From NCBI RefSeq assembly GCF_900109705.1, contig NZ_FOAI01000009.1, forward strand, positions 62,001 through 126,000: DNA of 64,000 nt, given 5' to 3'. The notes below the pieces were generated by a model. The model was not told the DNA's origin, did not search any database, and saw only the letters and a list, made by a program, of their open reading frames with translations. Position numbers and translations under genes: made by a program. The DNA comes from Roseivivax marinus. Lineage in GTDB: Bacteria > Pseudomonadota > Alphaproteobacteria > Rhodobacterales > Rhodobacteraceae. Shown one piece after another: positions 28,643 through 37,910 of the stretch (positions are counted from its first letter, which is position 1; the number at the start of each line of letters is the position of its first letter).

Positions 28643-28754
28643 TTGCACGTTTCCCGCATGGCCACGGCCCGTGCTTCGCCCCTGTTTTCGGGAGGGCGAA
28701 ACCTTTTTCTGATTCGTGACGTTAATGCCCCGTAGCCAAACGGGAGTTTCAGTC

Positions 28755-29006
28755 ATGCGACGCATTGGTTTTGTCGCCCTCGGAAGCATCGCAGCAGTCG
28801 CCGCCTCGGTGGCCGCCGCTCAGGTCATGACGGGCCAGACCCAAGAGGTCATCGAGATCACCGTCAGCGCGGACGAACTGCAGGAATGCCGAGAGACGCT
28901 GGCGCAGGTGGCGTCCATGCCTGCCGTGCACGACAACGGAACCCCCATCCTATTCGACGCGTCCAGCGATCTGCCGAGCGTGCGTTGCGTCGTCGGCGAC
29001 GTGTGA
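28755..29006 (+). CDS. small exported hypothetical protein
   Basis: An 83-aa protein with a signal peptide (MRRIGFVALGSIAAVAASVA, cleavage probable after AAA). The mature part is short, with VIEITVSADELQECRETLAQ in the middle and a second Cys in VRCVVGDV, so an intramolecular disulfide is possible. The ATG at 28755 has a weak CGGGAG upstream. I do not recognise a family. Confidence 0.65.
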   Translation: MRRIGFVALGSIAAVAASVAAAQVMTGQTQEVIEITVSADELQECRETLAQVASMPAVHDNGTPILFDASSDLPSVRCVVGDV

Positions 29007-29111
29007 TTCCCATAATTTCTCCCATGACAGCGGCCCCGTGCTGATCCGGCGCGGGGCCGCTGTCATGTTCGCCCCCTTGCGGCGGAGCGTGCCGCGCGCC
29101 ACGCTTGCCGC

Positions 29112-29546
29112 ATGACGAGCCAGCACCAGACCGAGTTTCGCATCCGAACCAAGGGCCCCGGCCTGACCGAGATCACCAGCGACGTGGCCGCGTGGCTCGA
29201 CGGAACCGGAGTGACGGAGGGCCTTGTGACGCTCTTCATACGCCACACGTCGGCCAGCCTTCTGATCCAGGAAAACGCCGATCCGGACGTGCAGCGGGAT
29301 CTGTCGCACTGGCTCGAGCGCCTGGTCCCACGTGCGGACGATCCATCGATGCGCTGGCTGACCCATGTCGCGGAAGGCCCCGACGACATGCCGGCCCACA
29401 TCAAGGCCGCGCACCTGCCGGTGTCGCTGCAGATCCCCGTCGGCAACGGGGGCATGCGGCTAGGGACGTGGCAGGGCATCTACGTGGTCGAGCACCGCGA
29501 CAGGCCCCATGAAAGGCGCATTTCGGCGCATCTGATCGGCGCGTGA
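29112..29546 (+). CDS. YjbQ-family protein (UPF0047)
   Basis: A 144-aa protein of the YjbQ/UPF0047 family, whose members can act as a secondary thiamine-phosphate synthase. The family features are VTLFIRHTSASLLIQENADP, SMRWLTHVAEGPDDMPAHIK and GMRLGTWQGIYVVEHRDRPH. Those histidines form the likely active site. A single gene 105 bases downstream of the exported protein gene. The thiamine role is annotation precedent, not shown here. Confidence 0.85.
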   Translation: MTSQHQTEFRIRTKGPGLTEITSDVAAWLDGTGVTEGLVTLFIRHTSASLLIQENADPDVQRDLSHWLERLVPRADDPSMRWLTHVAEGPDDMPAHIKAAHLPVSLQIPVGNGGMRLGTWQGIYVVEHRDRPHERRISAHLIGA

Positions 29547-29696
29547 TCCTCACTGAGAGGCGCGCCGCCCCCGCATCTAGGGCCGGCAAATCCCCTCTAC
29601 CCAAAGTATGGCCAACCCCATATAGTGGCTGTGGATAATCGGGGCGCGCCCCCATTCGCGGCAGGAAGTTCGGGACGACAGGGAAGGGGGACGGCC

Positions 29697-30170
29697 ATGC
29701 GCTGCCCGTTTTGCGGCAACATCGACACGCAGGTGAAGGACAGCCGTCCAGCCGAGGACCACGTCTCGATCCGGCGGCGGCGGTTCTGCCCGGCCTGTTC
29801 GGGCCGCTTCACCACCTACGAACGCGTGCAGTTGCGCGACCTCGTCGTCATCAAGTCGAACGGCCGGCGCGAGGACTTCGACCGCGACAAGCTGGAACGC
29901 TCGATCCGCATCGCCATGCAGAAGCGCCCGGTCGAGCCCGAGCGCATCGACCAGATGATCTCGGGGCTGGTGCGGCGTCTCGAGAGCATGGGCGAGACCG
30001 ACATTCCCTCGAAGCAGATCGGCGAGATCGTGATGGAGGCGCTCGCGCGCATCGACACTGTCGCCTATGTCCGGTTTGCCAGCGTCTACAAGAACTTCCA
30101 GGCCGCGGACGACTTCGACAAGTTCGTCAGCGAGCTGCGGCCCCCGAACGCGACCCCCGCCGACAAGTGA
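29697..30170 (+). CDS. nrdR: transcriptional repressor NrdR
   Basis: A 157-aa repressor of ribonucleotide reductase genes that senses nucleotide levels through an ATP cone. The zinc ribbon has Cys3, Cys6, Cys31 and Cys34 ([28 protein letters not shown]). The ATP-cone follows ([19 protein letters not shown] through [14 protein letters not shown]). The stop codon overlaps the ribD GTG start by 4 bases. nrdR-ribD is the common order in this group. Confidence 0.96.
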   Translation: MRCPFCGNIDTQVKDSRPAEDHVSIRRRRFCPACSGRFTTYERVQLRDLVVIKSNGRREDFDRDKLERSIRIAMQKRPVEPERIDQMISGLVRRLESMGETDIPSKQIGEIVMEALARIDTVAYVRFASVYKNFQAADDFDKFVSELRPPNATPADK

Positions 30171-31264
30171 CCGCCGCCGACGACGCCCGCCACATGGCCC
30201 ACGCGCTGGCGCTGGGCCGCCGCGGCATGGGCCGGACGTGGCCGAACCCGGCCGTCGGCTGCGTGATCGTCAAGGGCGGCCGGGTGGTCGGGCGCGGTTG
30301 GACCCAGCTTGGCGGCCGTCCCCATGCCGAGACCGAGGCGCTGGCGCAGGCCGGCTCCGCCGCGCACGGGGCCACCGCCTACGTCACGCTGGAGCCGTGT
30401 GCCCATCACGGACAGACGCCGCCTTGCGCCGAGGCGCTGATCGCGGCCGGCGTGGCCCGCGTGGTGGCGGCAGTCGAGGATCGCGACGACCGGGTGTCCG
30501 GCGCGGGCTTCGCCATGCTGCGCGCGGCGGGCGTGGCGGTCGAGACGGGCGTCTTGTCCGCGCAGGCGGAAGAAGATCACGCCGGCTTTTTCCAGCGGAC
30601 CACCGAGGGCCGCCCCTGGCTGACGCTCAAGCTTGCCACCAGCTATGACGGGCGCATCGCCACCGCCACGGGCGAGAGCCGCTGGATCACCGGCCCCGAG
30701 GCGCGGGCGGCGGTGCACGGGATGCGCGCGCGCTACGACGCCGTGCTGGTGGGCGGCGGCACCGCCCGGGCCGACGACCCGAGCCTTACCGTGCGCGGCT
30801 GGGGCGATGTCCCGCAGCCGGTGCGCGTGGTCGCGGCGCGGCTTCTGGATCTGCCTTCGGACGGTCAACTCGCGCGGACGGCGGGCGACGTGCCGGTCTG
30901 GCTCTGCCACGGCCCGGACGCACCCGGTCCCGCGCGGGCCGGTTGGACAGGTCGCGGCGCGCGGCTGCTCGAATGCCCGCTCGCAGGACGGCAGCTCGAT
31001 CCTCGCGCGGTGATGGCGGCTTTGGGCGCGGCGGGCCTGACGCGCGTGTTTTGCGAGGGTGGCGGCATGTTGGCCGCCTCGCTCCTGTCGGCGGGGCTGG
31101 TGGACGAGGTGATCGGCTTCACCGCGGGTCTCGCGCTGGGGGCCGAAGGACAGCCGAGCCTAGGGCCGCTCGGCGTCGACCGCCTCGACGAGGCGCCGCG
31201 GTTTGCTTTGGTCGAAACCCGGGCCGCCGGGCGCGACGTGATGCACCGCTGGCGGAAGACCTGA
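30167..31264 (+). CDS. ribD: bifunctional riboflavin deaminase/reductase
   Basis: A 365-aa enzyme. The deaminase part removes an amino group from the GTP-derived pyrimidine; the reductase part reduces the ribosyl chain. Zinc and catalytic residues are His53 and Glu55 ([10 protein letters not shown]) with Cys78 and Cys87 ([12 protein letters not shown]). The reductase domain has [20 protein letters not shown] and [16 protein letters not shown]. The GTG start at 30167 overlaps the nrdR stop; an ATG at residue 10 (30194) is an alternative. In this window ribD is separated from riboflavin synthase by the kps block. Confidence 0.95.
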   Translation: MTAADDARHMAHALALGRRGMGRTWPNPAVGCVIVKGGRVVGRGWTQLGGRPHAETEALAQAGSAAHGATAYVTLEPCAHHGQTPPCAEALIAAGVARVVAAVEDRDDRVSGAGFAMLRAAGVAVETGVLSAQAEEDHAGFFQRTTEGRPWLTLKLATSYDGRIATATGESRWITGPEARAAVHGMRARYDAVLVGGGTARADDPSLTVRGWGDVPQPVRVVAARLLDLPSDGQLARTAGDVPVWLCHGPDAPGPARAGWTGRGARLLECPLAGRQLDPRAVMAALGAAGLTRVFCEGGGMLAASLLSAGLVDEVIGFTAGLALGAEGQPSLGPLGVDRLDEAPRFALVETRAAGRDVMHRWRKT

Positions 31265-31271
31265 GCGCGCC

Positions 31272-33293
31272 CTAGCGCCAGAGGTGCGCCCGGCTTGCCA
31301 GGATCCCCTGCAGCTTCGACAGCCCGCGGTTCAGCCGTCCCGGACGGGCGACCGTGCCGGTCTCGAGACGGTCCAGCACCACCTCCACGGCACAGGGCAC
31401 GCCTGTAAGCGGATCGACATAGCGCGGATAGTCGATGAGCGCGGCGTGGACGAGGCCGGCGAGCGTCGGGCGGGGGCCGCCGTGGCGGCGCACCGGCACC
31501 GGGCCAAGGTCCCGCGTCAGGCCCCAGCCGGCGTAGAACGGCGCGCCCAGCGTGGTGACCGGCACGCCGCGCACAAGCGCCTCGAACCCGGTGAGCGAGG
31601 TCATCGTCCAGACCGCGTCGACCGCGCGAAGGAGCGCGGCGATGTCGCCCTGCGGTGCGACCACGTCCGCCCATCTCTCCGGTGCCTCGACCTCACCGGG
31701 GCGCAGGCCCGCGGCGACGTCGGGGTGCGGCTTCCAGACGATGACGGCATCGGGGTTCTCGGCGCGGACGCGTGCCAGCAGGTCGGCGTTCGTGGTGACG
31801 ACAGGGCTTCCCAGCCGGACCGAGGCGTCGTCCTCGACCTGTCCGGGCACGAGGATACGGTGCCCATCAGGCAAGGCCGGCGGCGCGCCGGTCAGGTTGT
31901 ATTTCGTGACCGAGCTATTGGCGAGCCGGGCAATCAGCGCCTCGGCGCGCGCGGCCTGATCGTCGGCCAGTTGCGCCCGCGCGGCGATCAGGGTTTCCAG
32001 ACGAGATGGCCGCGCGGGATCGTAGTAGATGCCGAGATCGTCGGTCACCAGGGACGCCGGCGGCACCAGTTCGGCCCCCAGGCCGCGGGAGCGGATGAAG
32101 CCGTCCTCGACCCGCACGGCCGCGTCGTCCGGCAGCGCCTTTCCGGCCCAGACCATTTCGCGGCGGCCGTCGCGTGCGGCGCGGTCGGCATCGTCAGAGA
32201 ACACCACGCGACGGTGTCGGCCGTAGAACCGCTGGAGCGGTGTGCGCTTCCACAGTCGCATTCCCCGGCCAACCCAGCCGACGCGGTCCTCGCGCCAGCC
32301 GCGTGCGGCGGCTTCGAGCGCCACGATCGCGTCCTCGATCTCGCCTGCGCGGTCGCGGAAGGGGTCGTACCACGCCGGATAGAGCATCGCCGCCCCGGCG
32401 AAGAGCTGGGCGCGCGTCAGGGGGCGACCCCGGCGCGACAGCCGGTGTTCGTCGTCGGTCAGGCCCCAGCCGGCATAGAACGGGCGGCCGAAGACGCGGG
32501 GGCGGTGCCCCGCGAGGATCGCCTCGAACCCCATCTGCGAGGACAGCGTGTATACGGCGATCGCGCCGTCGAGCAGCGCCCAAGGGGACAGCGGCGCGTC
32601 GCAGAACGCGATCCGTCCGCCCGTATCTTCGGAGCGGTAGTGTCCGGCCCGCAGGCCACGCGCGGTCTCGGGGTGGGTCTTGAGCACGATGCGCGCGCCG
32701 GGGTTCTCGTCCTGGGCGTAGTAGAGCATCTCGCGGAACCGCGCCCGGTCGCCGTCCGAGGCGCGCACCGAGGCATCCTCGCGCACCTGGTCGATCACCA
32801 GCACGTAGCCCGGTTCCGGGGCAGGGGCGTCGGGATCGACGGCGGCGTACTTGGTCAGGTGAGCACGGCGGATGCGCGCGATCGCGTGGCGCGAGCGGGT
32901 GAGGAGCGCGGCGTCGTCCAGCGGATGCGTGGCCAAGAGCGTCTCGAGGTCCGAGGGGGCGCCTGCGTCGAAATGCACGCCGCTGCGGTCGATCAGCAGG
33001 CCGAGCGGTGGCTCTCCGGCGCGGCCCGGAAAGAGCGAGCGCAGCCAGGCGTCCTCGATCCGCACCAGCGGCGCTCCGGTGCGCGCAGCCACCCGTTCCC
33101 CCCGCCAGGCGTAGGGCGACGCGCCCCAGACACCGACAGCGTCGCCGGGGCGCGGCCAGCCGAGCGCCACGCGCTCGCCGTGCAGTTCGAGGATGCGGCG
33201 GATCCGGGCGGAGCGGGCAAGACCCGCGGTGTAGACGCGAAGACGCCGGGGCATCTCTGCCCCGGCGTCGTCCCCTGTCCCGAGGGGAGTCAC
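31272..33293 (-). CDS. kpsC: capsule polysaccharide transferase KpsC
   Basis: A 673-aa protein of the KpsC type, which adds beta-Kdo residues to the lipid anchor of group 2-like capsules, at the inner membrane. It has two similar halves, each with a HP-motif and a FYAGWGL segment (ARIVLKTHPETARGLRAGHY and FGRPFYAGWGLTDDEHRLSR; then AVIVWKPHPDVAAGLRPGEV and LGAPFYAGWGLTRDLGPVPV). This matches the two-transferase architecture of full-length KpsC (~675 aa). The GTG start lies 2 bases after the upstream stop (33296); ATG at 33254 (MPRRLRVYTAG) is possible. Preceded by the export lipoprotein gene. Confidence 0.9.
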   Translation of the reverse strand: MTPLGTGDDAGAEMPRRLRVYTAGLARSARIRRILELHGERVALGWPRPGDAVGVWGASPYAWRGERVAARTGAPLVRIEDAWLRSLFPGRAGEPPLGLLIDRSGVHFDAGAPSDLETLLATHPLDDAALLTRSRHAIARIRRAHLTKYAAVDPDAPAPEPGYVLVIDQVREDASVRASDGDRARFREMLYYAQDENPGARIVLKTHPETARGLRAGHYRSEDTGGRIAFCDAPLSPWALLDGAIAVYTLSSQMGFEAILAGHRPRVFGRPFYAGWGLTDDEHRLSRRGRPLTRAQLFAGAAMLYPAWYDPFRDRAGEIEDAIVALEAAARGWREDRVGWVGRGMRLWKRTPLQRFYGRHRRVVFSDDADRAARDGRREMVWAGKALPDDAAVRVEDGFIRSRGLGAELVPPASLVTDDLGIYYDPARPSRLETLIAARAQLADDQAARAEALIARLANSSVTKYNLTGAPPALPDGHRILVPGQVEDDASVRLGSPVVTTNADLLARVRAENPDAVIVWKPHPDVAAGLRPGEVEAPERWADVVAPQGDIAALLRAVDAVWTMTSLTGFEALVRGVPVTTLGAPFYAGWGLTRDLGPVPVRRHGGPRPTLAGLVHAALIDYPRYVDPLTGVPCAVEVVLDRLETGTVARPGRLNRGLSKLQGILASRAHLWR

Positions 33294-33295
33294 GG

Positions 33296-34450
33296 TCAGC
33301 CGCCCGAGGCGGCCCCGAGCGTGTCCGCCGTGGTGGCCAGCGTCGACACCGTGCCGAGCGTGCCGGTGATCGATGCGATCACCTTCGACCACTGCGTGAA
33401 CGGCGCCTCGGTGACGTAGAGCGTGTCCTGGTCGCGCACCACGAAGTCGCGGGCCATGAACATGCCGTTCGGCTTGGTGAGGTCGAGCACGTAGACCATG
33501 CGCTGCGCGCCGATCAGGTCGCTGCGGCCAAGCACGGCGTTGGCGATCTCCTGCGGCTCGTTGCGGAAGATGAAGACGCCCGTGGGGTCCGAACCGGTGG
33601 GCACGAGGCCGCCGACCTGCGCGATGGCCTCGACCGCCGAAATGGTCTGGCTCTCGAACGGCACGCGGGCCTGGGTGCCGGTGGCGCCGAGCGCGGTGAA
33701 GGACCGGCTGTCCTCTTCCACCAGGATCTTGTCGCCGCCGCGCAACGCGATGTCGAACTGCGGATACTCGTAGAGGTCCTGGAACCAGACGGTCCCGGTC
33801 ATGCCGCCGCGCTGGACCTTGACCTGCGCGATCTCGGGCTCGATCGCGACGCCGCCGGCATTGGCGAGCATCGACGACAGCGTGCGCGTGGGACGTTCGA
33901 TCGGGTAGACGCCCTGGCCGCCCACGGCACCCAGGATCGATACGGTCTGGCCGTCGCCGGCGAGCCGGCGCACCTGCACCTGCGGGTCCGGCGTCTGGTC
34001 GGCCAGGCGGTCGGTGATGATGCGGCGCACGGCCTCGGTCGAGTTGCCGGCAGCGCGGATCCGGCCGGCATAGGGCACGAAGATGAAGCCCGCGCCGTCG
34101 ACCTGCACCTCTTCGAGGATGGTCGCGTTCGACGTCTCGCCCGCGAGGAGGCCGTCATCGACGTTTTCCCAGATGGTGAGGCCGAGGCTGTCGCCGGGGT
34201 TGATCGTGTCCGAGCCGACGACGCCGGCGTTGACGAATTGCTGCGAAAAGCCGAGCGCGGGCACCACCGCGGTCGCGCGGGTCACGCGGTCGCTGACGGC
34301 GATGACGAAGGCGTCGCCTTCGCGCTGGACGGACCCTGCGTAGATCTCGCGCTTGTTGGGACCGACGCGGGGCAGGCCGCACGAGGCGAGGATCGACGCC
34401 GCCACGACAACGGCGACGCCCCGCGCCCAACGGGAGGGGGTAGGATTCAC
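33296..34450 (-). CDS. polysaccharide export protein (Wza/KpsD-like lipoprotein)
   Basis: A 384-aa outer-membrane export protein. The lipobox is ILASCGLP with Cys24. The N-terminal region carries a polysaccharide-export (PES) domain and SLBB-like segments (GAVGGQGVYPIERPTRTLSS, later DKILVEEDSRSFTALGATGT). It should form the outer-membrane channel for capsule export. It lies 2 bases before kpsC and 391 bases after kpsS, on the same strand. Confidence 0.88.
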   Translation of the reverse strand: MNPTPSRWARGVAVVVAASILASCGLPRVGPNKREIYAGSVQREGDAFVIAVSDRVTRATAVVPALGFSQQFVNAGVVGSDTINPGDSLGLTIWENVDDGLLAGETSNATILEEVQVDGAGFIFVPYAGRIRAAGNSTEAVRRIITDRLADQTPDPQVQVRRLAGDGQTVSILGAVGGQGVYPIERPTRTLSSMLANAGGVAIEPEIAQVKVQRGGMTGTVWFQDLYEYPQFDIALRGGDKILVEEDSRSFTALGATGTQARVPFESQTISAVEAIAQVGGLVPTGSDPTGVFIFRNEPQEIANAVLGRSDLIGAQRMVYVLDLTKPNGMFMARDFVVRDQDTLYVTEAPFTQWSKVIASITGTLGTVSTLATTADTLGAASGG

Positions 34451-34841
34451 TGCTCGGTCTCCTCGACCTTGTTCTGTTCTGCCTCGGTGTCTTTTTGGTC
34501 ACCCTAGCAAAAAAAGCCACCGACGGAAGCGCTTGGGCGATTCGAGCCGCCGGGGGCCCGGGGAAGTGTTGCCATCGGGACGCGGTGACGCGGCGGGGGT
34601 GGAGCGGGACCCGCAGCGCCGGGAAGGGGTCTCACAGAGGGGCGGCGCGCGGAATATGCCCCCGAAAACCGGCATCCGGGCGCGACTTAGGTTCGGCCTG
34701 CCTGGGTGAGGAGAGGGCATATCGGACGGCCGGCGGGGACCCGCCCGTCAGGCTTCGTCCGTCCGGACCGCCAACCTCACGACGGTGCCGCTCTGCGCGC
34801 AGCTTCCGCCTGTCGCTCTGTTCCGCGCCGCCGAAGCCCGC
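34451..34841. other. kpsS-kpsD-like intergenic region
   Basis: 391 bases on the minus strand between kpsS and the export lipoprotein gene, with no convincing gene. The A-rich stretch at 34507-34513 and TCTTTTTGG nearby may mark the promoter of the lipoprotein-kpsC pair. The rest is very GC-rich. Confidence 0.5.
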
Positions 34842-36134
34842 TCAGGTCACCGCGCGCAGATGCTGGCGCGGCGTGGCGGTGCCGTGGCGCAGCGCATCGT
34901 AGGGATCGTCGCCCGCGAGCATCATGTCCACCACCTGCCGCAGGAGCTGACGCCGGCCTCGTGCCGAGTAGAACCCGCCCGCCAGCTGGCTCGTCTCAAG
35001 CAGGTAGCGGCGGTAGTCGCGGTAGGCTGTGCTGTCGGGCCGCGCGGGCTGGGCGAAGAACTCGGTCAGCGGTTGGGTCGAGACGAACTCGGGCTTGGCA
35101 TAGACCGCGTTGCCGAAAACCTTGAGGGGTATGCCCCGCCACAACACCTGCTGCGCGGCGGTGGAGTTGACCGTCACCGCGGTGCGCGCGTCGTCCAGAA
35201 GCTGCGCGAGCTTGCCGCCGCGGACGAAGTGGACCCGCTCGGCGACGTCGTGCTCGGCCGCCAGCGCGCGGATCGACCGGCGCAGGTCCACGCGGCCATC
35301 CTCCAGCGGATGCGCCTTGAAGACGAGGTGATGGTGCCGGGGCGCGCCCTTGGCGAAGCCCTCGATGACCACGCGCAGGAAGTCCGGCATGGACCGGAAC
35401 GGCGAGTGGGCCTGGAAGCTGGAGTCGTGTTCGAGCTGCAAAAGCGCGAGGTGGTAGGGAAAACCGCCGCGCCGGATGCGGCTTTGCGCGACGAAGCGGT
35501 CGAGCGCGGTCCACGGCAGAGTCAGCAGGCGCTTGAGATAAAGCTGGAATTCCCGCCGGACGCCAAGCGACCGGTGCGGGCGGAAACCGGCATAGGCCCG
35601 GTTCCGGGTCAGCACGAAGAAGTGGTAGAGCGCGCCGTAGAAGATGTGCTGGCGCATGTCGCCCCAGTGCGCGGGCGGCAGCGGCGCCTCGAGGTCAGAG
35701 TTGGCCAGCGCCGCGCGCATGTCGTCCACCGACGTCCGCATCAACCGGGAGTGCCCGTTCGACCCGCCACGCTCGTAGGTCGTCCAGTAGGGCCGCATGT
35801 AGCCCTCCTCGAAGACGTGAACGGTCAGGCCCGCGGCCCGTGCGATCTTCACCGCCTCCGCATGGATCGGGCGCACGTCGCCGTAGAGGACGAGGTCGGT
35901 GACGCCGCGCTCGGTCATCAGAGTCGCGAGGTGCGCGGGCCAGTCCGCGGCGGTGCCCCGGTAGGGCAGGTAGCTCGCCCGGTCGGGCCAGAAGGCCGCG
36001 TCTCCGGCGTTGAAGCCTACCCGCCAGACCGACGCCCCCGCAGCGCGCAGCATCACGCCGAGCCGGTGGAAGAAGGGCCCGTGTGGGCCCTGCAGGAACA
36101 GAAAAACCCGTCTCTCTCCGGTTGCGTTGGACAT
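34842..36134 (-). CDS. kpsS: capsule polysaccharide transferase KpsS
   Basis: A 430-aa protein of the KpsS type, which starts the Kdo linker on the phosphatidylglycerol anchor of group 2-like capsules. It opens RRVFLFLQGPHGPFFHRLG, then VHVFEEGYMRPYWTTYERGG, and later HHHLVFKAHPLEDGRVDLRR and TAVTVNSTAAQQVLWRGIPL, typical of KpsS proteins. The ATG sits 124 bases from the divergent riboflavin synthase. With KpsC it indicates capsule production; kpsE, kpsM and kpsT are not in the window. Confidence 0.9.
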   Translation of the reverse strand: MSNATGERRVFLFLQGPHGPFFHRLGVMLRAAGASVWRVGFNAGDAAFWPDRASYLPYRGTAADWPAHLATLMTERGVTDLVLYGDVRPIHAEAVKIARAAGLTVHVFEEGYMRPYWTTYERGGSNGHSRLMRTSVDDMRAALANSDLEAPLPPAHWGDMRQHIFYGALYHFFVLTRNRAYAGFRPHRSLGVRREFQLYLKRLLTLPWTALDRFVAQSRIRRGGFPYHLALLQLEHDSSFQAHSPFRSMPDFLRVVIEGFAKGAPRHHHLVFKAHPLEDGRVDLRRSIRALAAEHDVAERVHFVRGGKLAQLLDDARTAVTVNSTAAQQVLWRGIPLKVFGNAVYAKPEFVSTQPLTEFFAQPARPDSTAYRDYRRYLLETSQLAGGFYSARGRRQLLRQVVDMMLAGDDPYDALRHGTATPRQHLRAVT

Positions 36135-36258
36135 GTGCTGCGACTATTCCCCGAGGCGTCCGAGCGCCGTTCATATTGTGGCAGTTCGGCGAAATTAAGG
36201 CCCGCGCGTCAAGCGCCGTCCGGACGGGATGGCCGCGCCCGTGCCAGAGGGGACGACG

Positions 36259-36846
36259 ATGTTTACCGGACTTGTCACCGACGTCGGAGAAATCCGCGAA
36301 CTCGAGCAGCGCGGAGACCTTCGCGCCCGCATCGCCACAGGCTACGACACGTCGACCATCGCGACCGGCGCCTCGATCGCCTGCGACGGCGTGTGCCTGA
36401 CCGCGGTCGCCACCGGCGCCGACTGGTTCGACGTCGAGGTAAGCGGCGAAACCGTGTCCAAGACCAATCTCGGCGCGTGGAACGTTGGCTACCGGCTGAA
36501 CCTCGAACGCTCGCTCCGGGTGGGTGACGAACTGGGCGGCCACATCGTCTCGGGCCACGTGGACGGGGTCGCCGAGGTGGTGTCGATCCGCGACGAGGGC
36601 GACAGCACCCGCGTCCGCCTGGCCGCGCCCGAGGCGCTGGCGAAGTTCATCGCGCCCAAGGGGTCCGTCGCGCTAAACGGCACGTCGCTGACCGTGAACG
36701 AGGTCGAGGGCCGCGAGTTCGGCATCAACTTCATTCCGCACACCAAGAAGGTCACCACCTGGGGCACCGTGCAGGAAGGCGACCGGGTGAACCTCGAGAT
36801 CGACGTGCTCGCCCGCTACGTGGCGCGACTGGGCGAGGCAGGCTGA
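36259..36846 (+). CDS. ribE: riboflavin synthase alpha chain
   Basis: A 195-aa enzyme that makes riboflavin from two molecules of lumazine. The N-terminus MFTGLVTDVGEIRELEQRGD and the second repeat (LGGHIVSGHVDGVAEVVSIR with NLERSLRVGDE before it) show the two lumazine-binding domains. The start follows GAGGGGACGACG. No FMN-riboswitch-like leader is seen upstream. It is separated from ribD by 5 kb of capsule genes on the other strand. Confidence 0.94.
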   Translation: MFTGLVTDVGEIRELEQRGDLRARIATGYDTSTIATGASIACDGVCLTAVATGADWFDVEVSGETVSKTNLGAWNVGYRLNLERSLRVGDELGGHIVSGHVDGVAEVVSIRDEGDSTRVRLAAPEALAKFIAPKGSVALNGTSLTVNEVEGREFGINFIPHTKKVTTWGTVQEGDRVNLEIDVLARYVARLGEAG

Positions 36847-36983
36847 GCCGAGAGCGTCCCGCGCCGGGGTGACTACCGGCTAGGCAGTCGCGGCCCGAGT
36901 CCGGGCTGCAACGCAACCCGGGGCTGGACGCTGGCCCTTTCGGTGCCACCATGGAACCTGCAAGTTTCCGAAAGAGCGCCGCC

Positions 36984-37901
36984 ATGCCGCACGATCACCA
37001 CCACCATCACCACGTCGATCCCGACGCCGGCGACCTGCGGGTCGCGGCGGCCATCGGCGTGAACGTCCTGCTCACCGTCGCGCAGATCATCGGCGGGCTG
37101 GTGTCGGGCTCTCTCGCGCTGATCGCCGACGCGATCCACAACCTGTCGGACGCGGCCTCCCTGGTCATCGCGGTGGTGGCACGGCGGATTGCCCGGCGCC
37201 CGGCGGATCCGTCCATGACCTTCGGCTACGCCCGCGCCGAGGTGGTGGCCGCGCTCATCAACTACACCACGCTCGTGGTCATCGGTCTGTGGATCGGGGC
37301 CGAGGCGATCGGCCGGTTCTTCGCGCCCGAGCCCGTGGCGGGCTGGATCGTGGTGATCGTCGCGGGCATCGCGCTGGTGGTGGACCTTGCCACCGCGCTG
37401 CTGACCTGGGCGATGGCCAAGGACAGCGTGAACATCCGCGCGGCATTCCTCCACAACCTCGCCGATGCGGCGGGGTCCGTGGGCGTGATCCTGGCGGGCT
37501 CGCTGGTGCTGCTCTTCGGATGGACCTGGGTGGACCCGGTGGTGACGCTGATGATCGCGGCCTACATCCTGTGGATGAGCTTCAACGAGATGCCCGGCGT
37601 GATCCGCATCCTGATGCTCGGCACGCCCCCCGACATGGCCCCGGACGAGGTGATCGAGACATTGCGCGGCGTGCCCGGCCTGCGCGACGTGCATCACGCC
37701 CACCTGTGGCAGATGAGCGAACACCGCGCGTCGCTGGAGGCGCACCTCGTGATCGAGGAAGGCCACTGGCCGCGCGCCGACGCGATCAAGGCCGAGGCCA
37801 AGGTGCGCCTGTCGGAACGTTTCGGCATCGGGCACGCGACGCTCGAGATCGAGTGCGCGCGCCACGCCTGCGACCACGTGAAGGTGTTCGGCGCGGCCTG
37901 A
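36984..37901 (+). CDS. CzcD-type cation diffusion facilitator
   Basis: A 305-aa metal exporter with a His-rich N-terminus (MPHDHHHHHHVDPDAG) typical of zinc-type CDF proteins. The metal-site helix is SLALIADAIHNLSDAASLVI (HxxxD), with SMTFGYARAEVVAALINYTT after it. The second site is in IRAAFLHNLADAAGSVGVIL. The C-terminal cytoplasmic domain ends CARHACDHVKVFGAA. An upstream in-frame ATG at 36951 (MEPASFRKSAA) is possible. A single gene, convergent with the photolyase-like gene. Confidence 0.92.
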   Translation: MPHDHHHHHHVDPDAGDLRVAAAIGVNVLLTVAQIIGGLVSGSLALIADAIHNLSDAASLVIAVVARRIARRPADPSMTFGYARAEVVAALINYTTLVVIGLWIGAEAIGRFFAPEPVAGWIVVIVAGIALVVDLATALLTWAMAKDSVNIRAAFLHNLADAAGSVGVILAGSLVLLFGWTWVDPVVTLMIAAYILWMSFNEMPGVIRILMLGTPPDMAPDEVIETLRGVPGLRDVHHAHLWQMSEHRASLEAHLVIEEGHWPRADAIKAEAKVRLSERFGIGHATLEIECARHACDHVKVFGAA

Positions 37902-37910
37902 ACAGGGCGC

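Noticed and set aside
29600-29690. NrdR-box-like CCCCATATAGTGG upstream of nrdR
   Set aside because: The centre resembles the box but the outer bases do not match, and there is no paired second box.
36135-36258. Possible FMN riboswitch before riboflavin synthase
   Set aside because: The GGGGC/GGGTG-type conserved strings and the six-helix layout are not present in the 124 bases.
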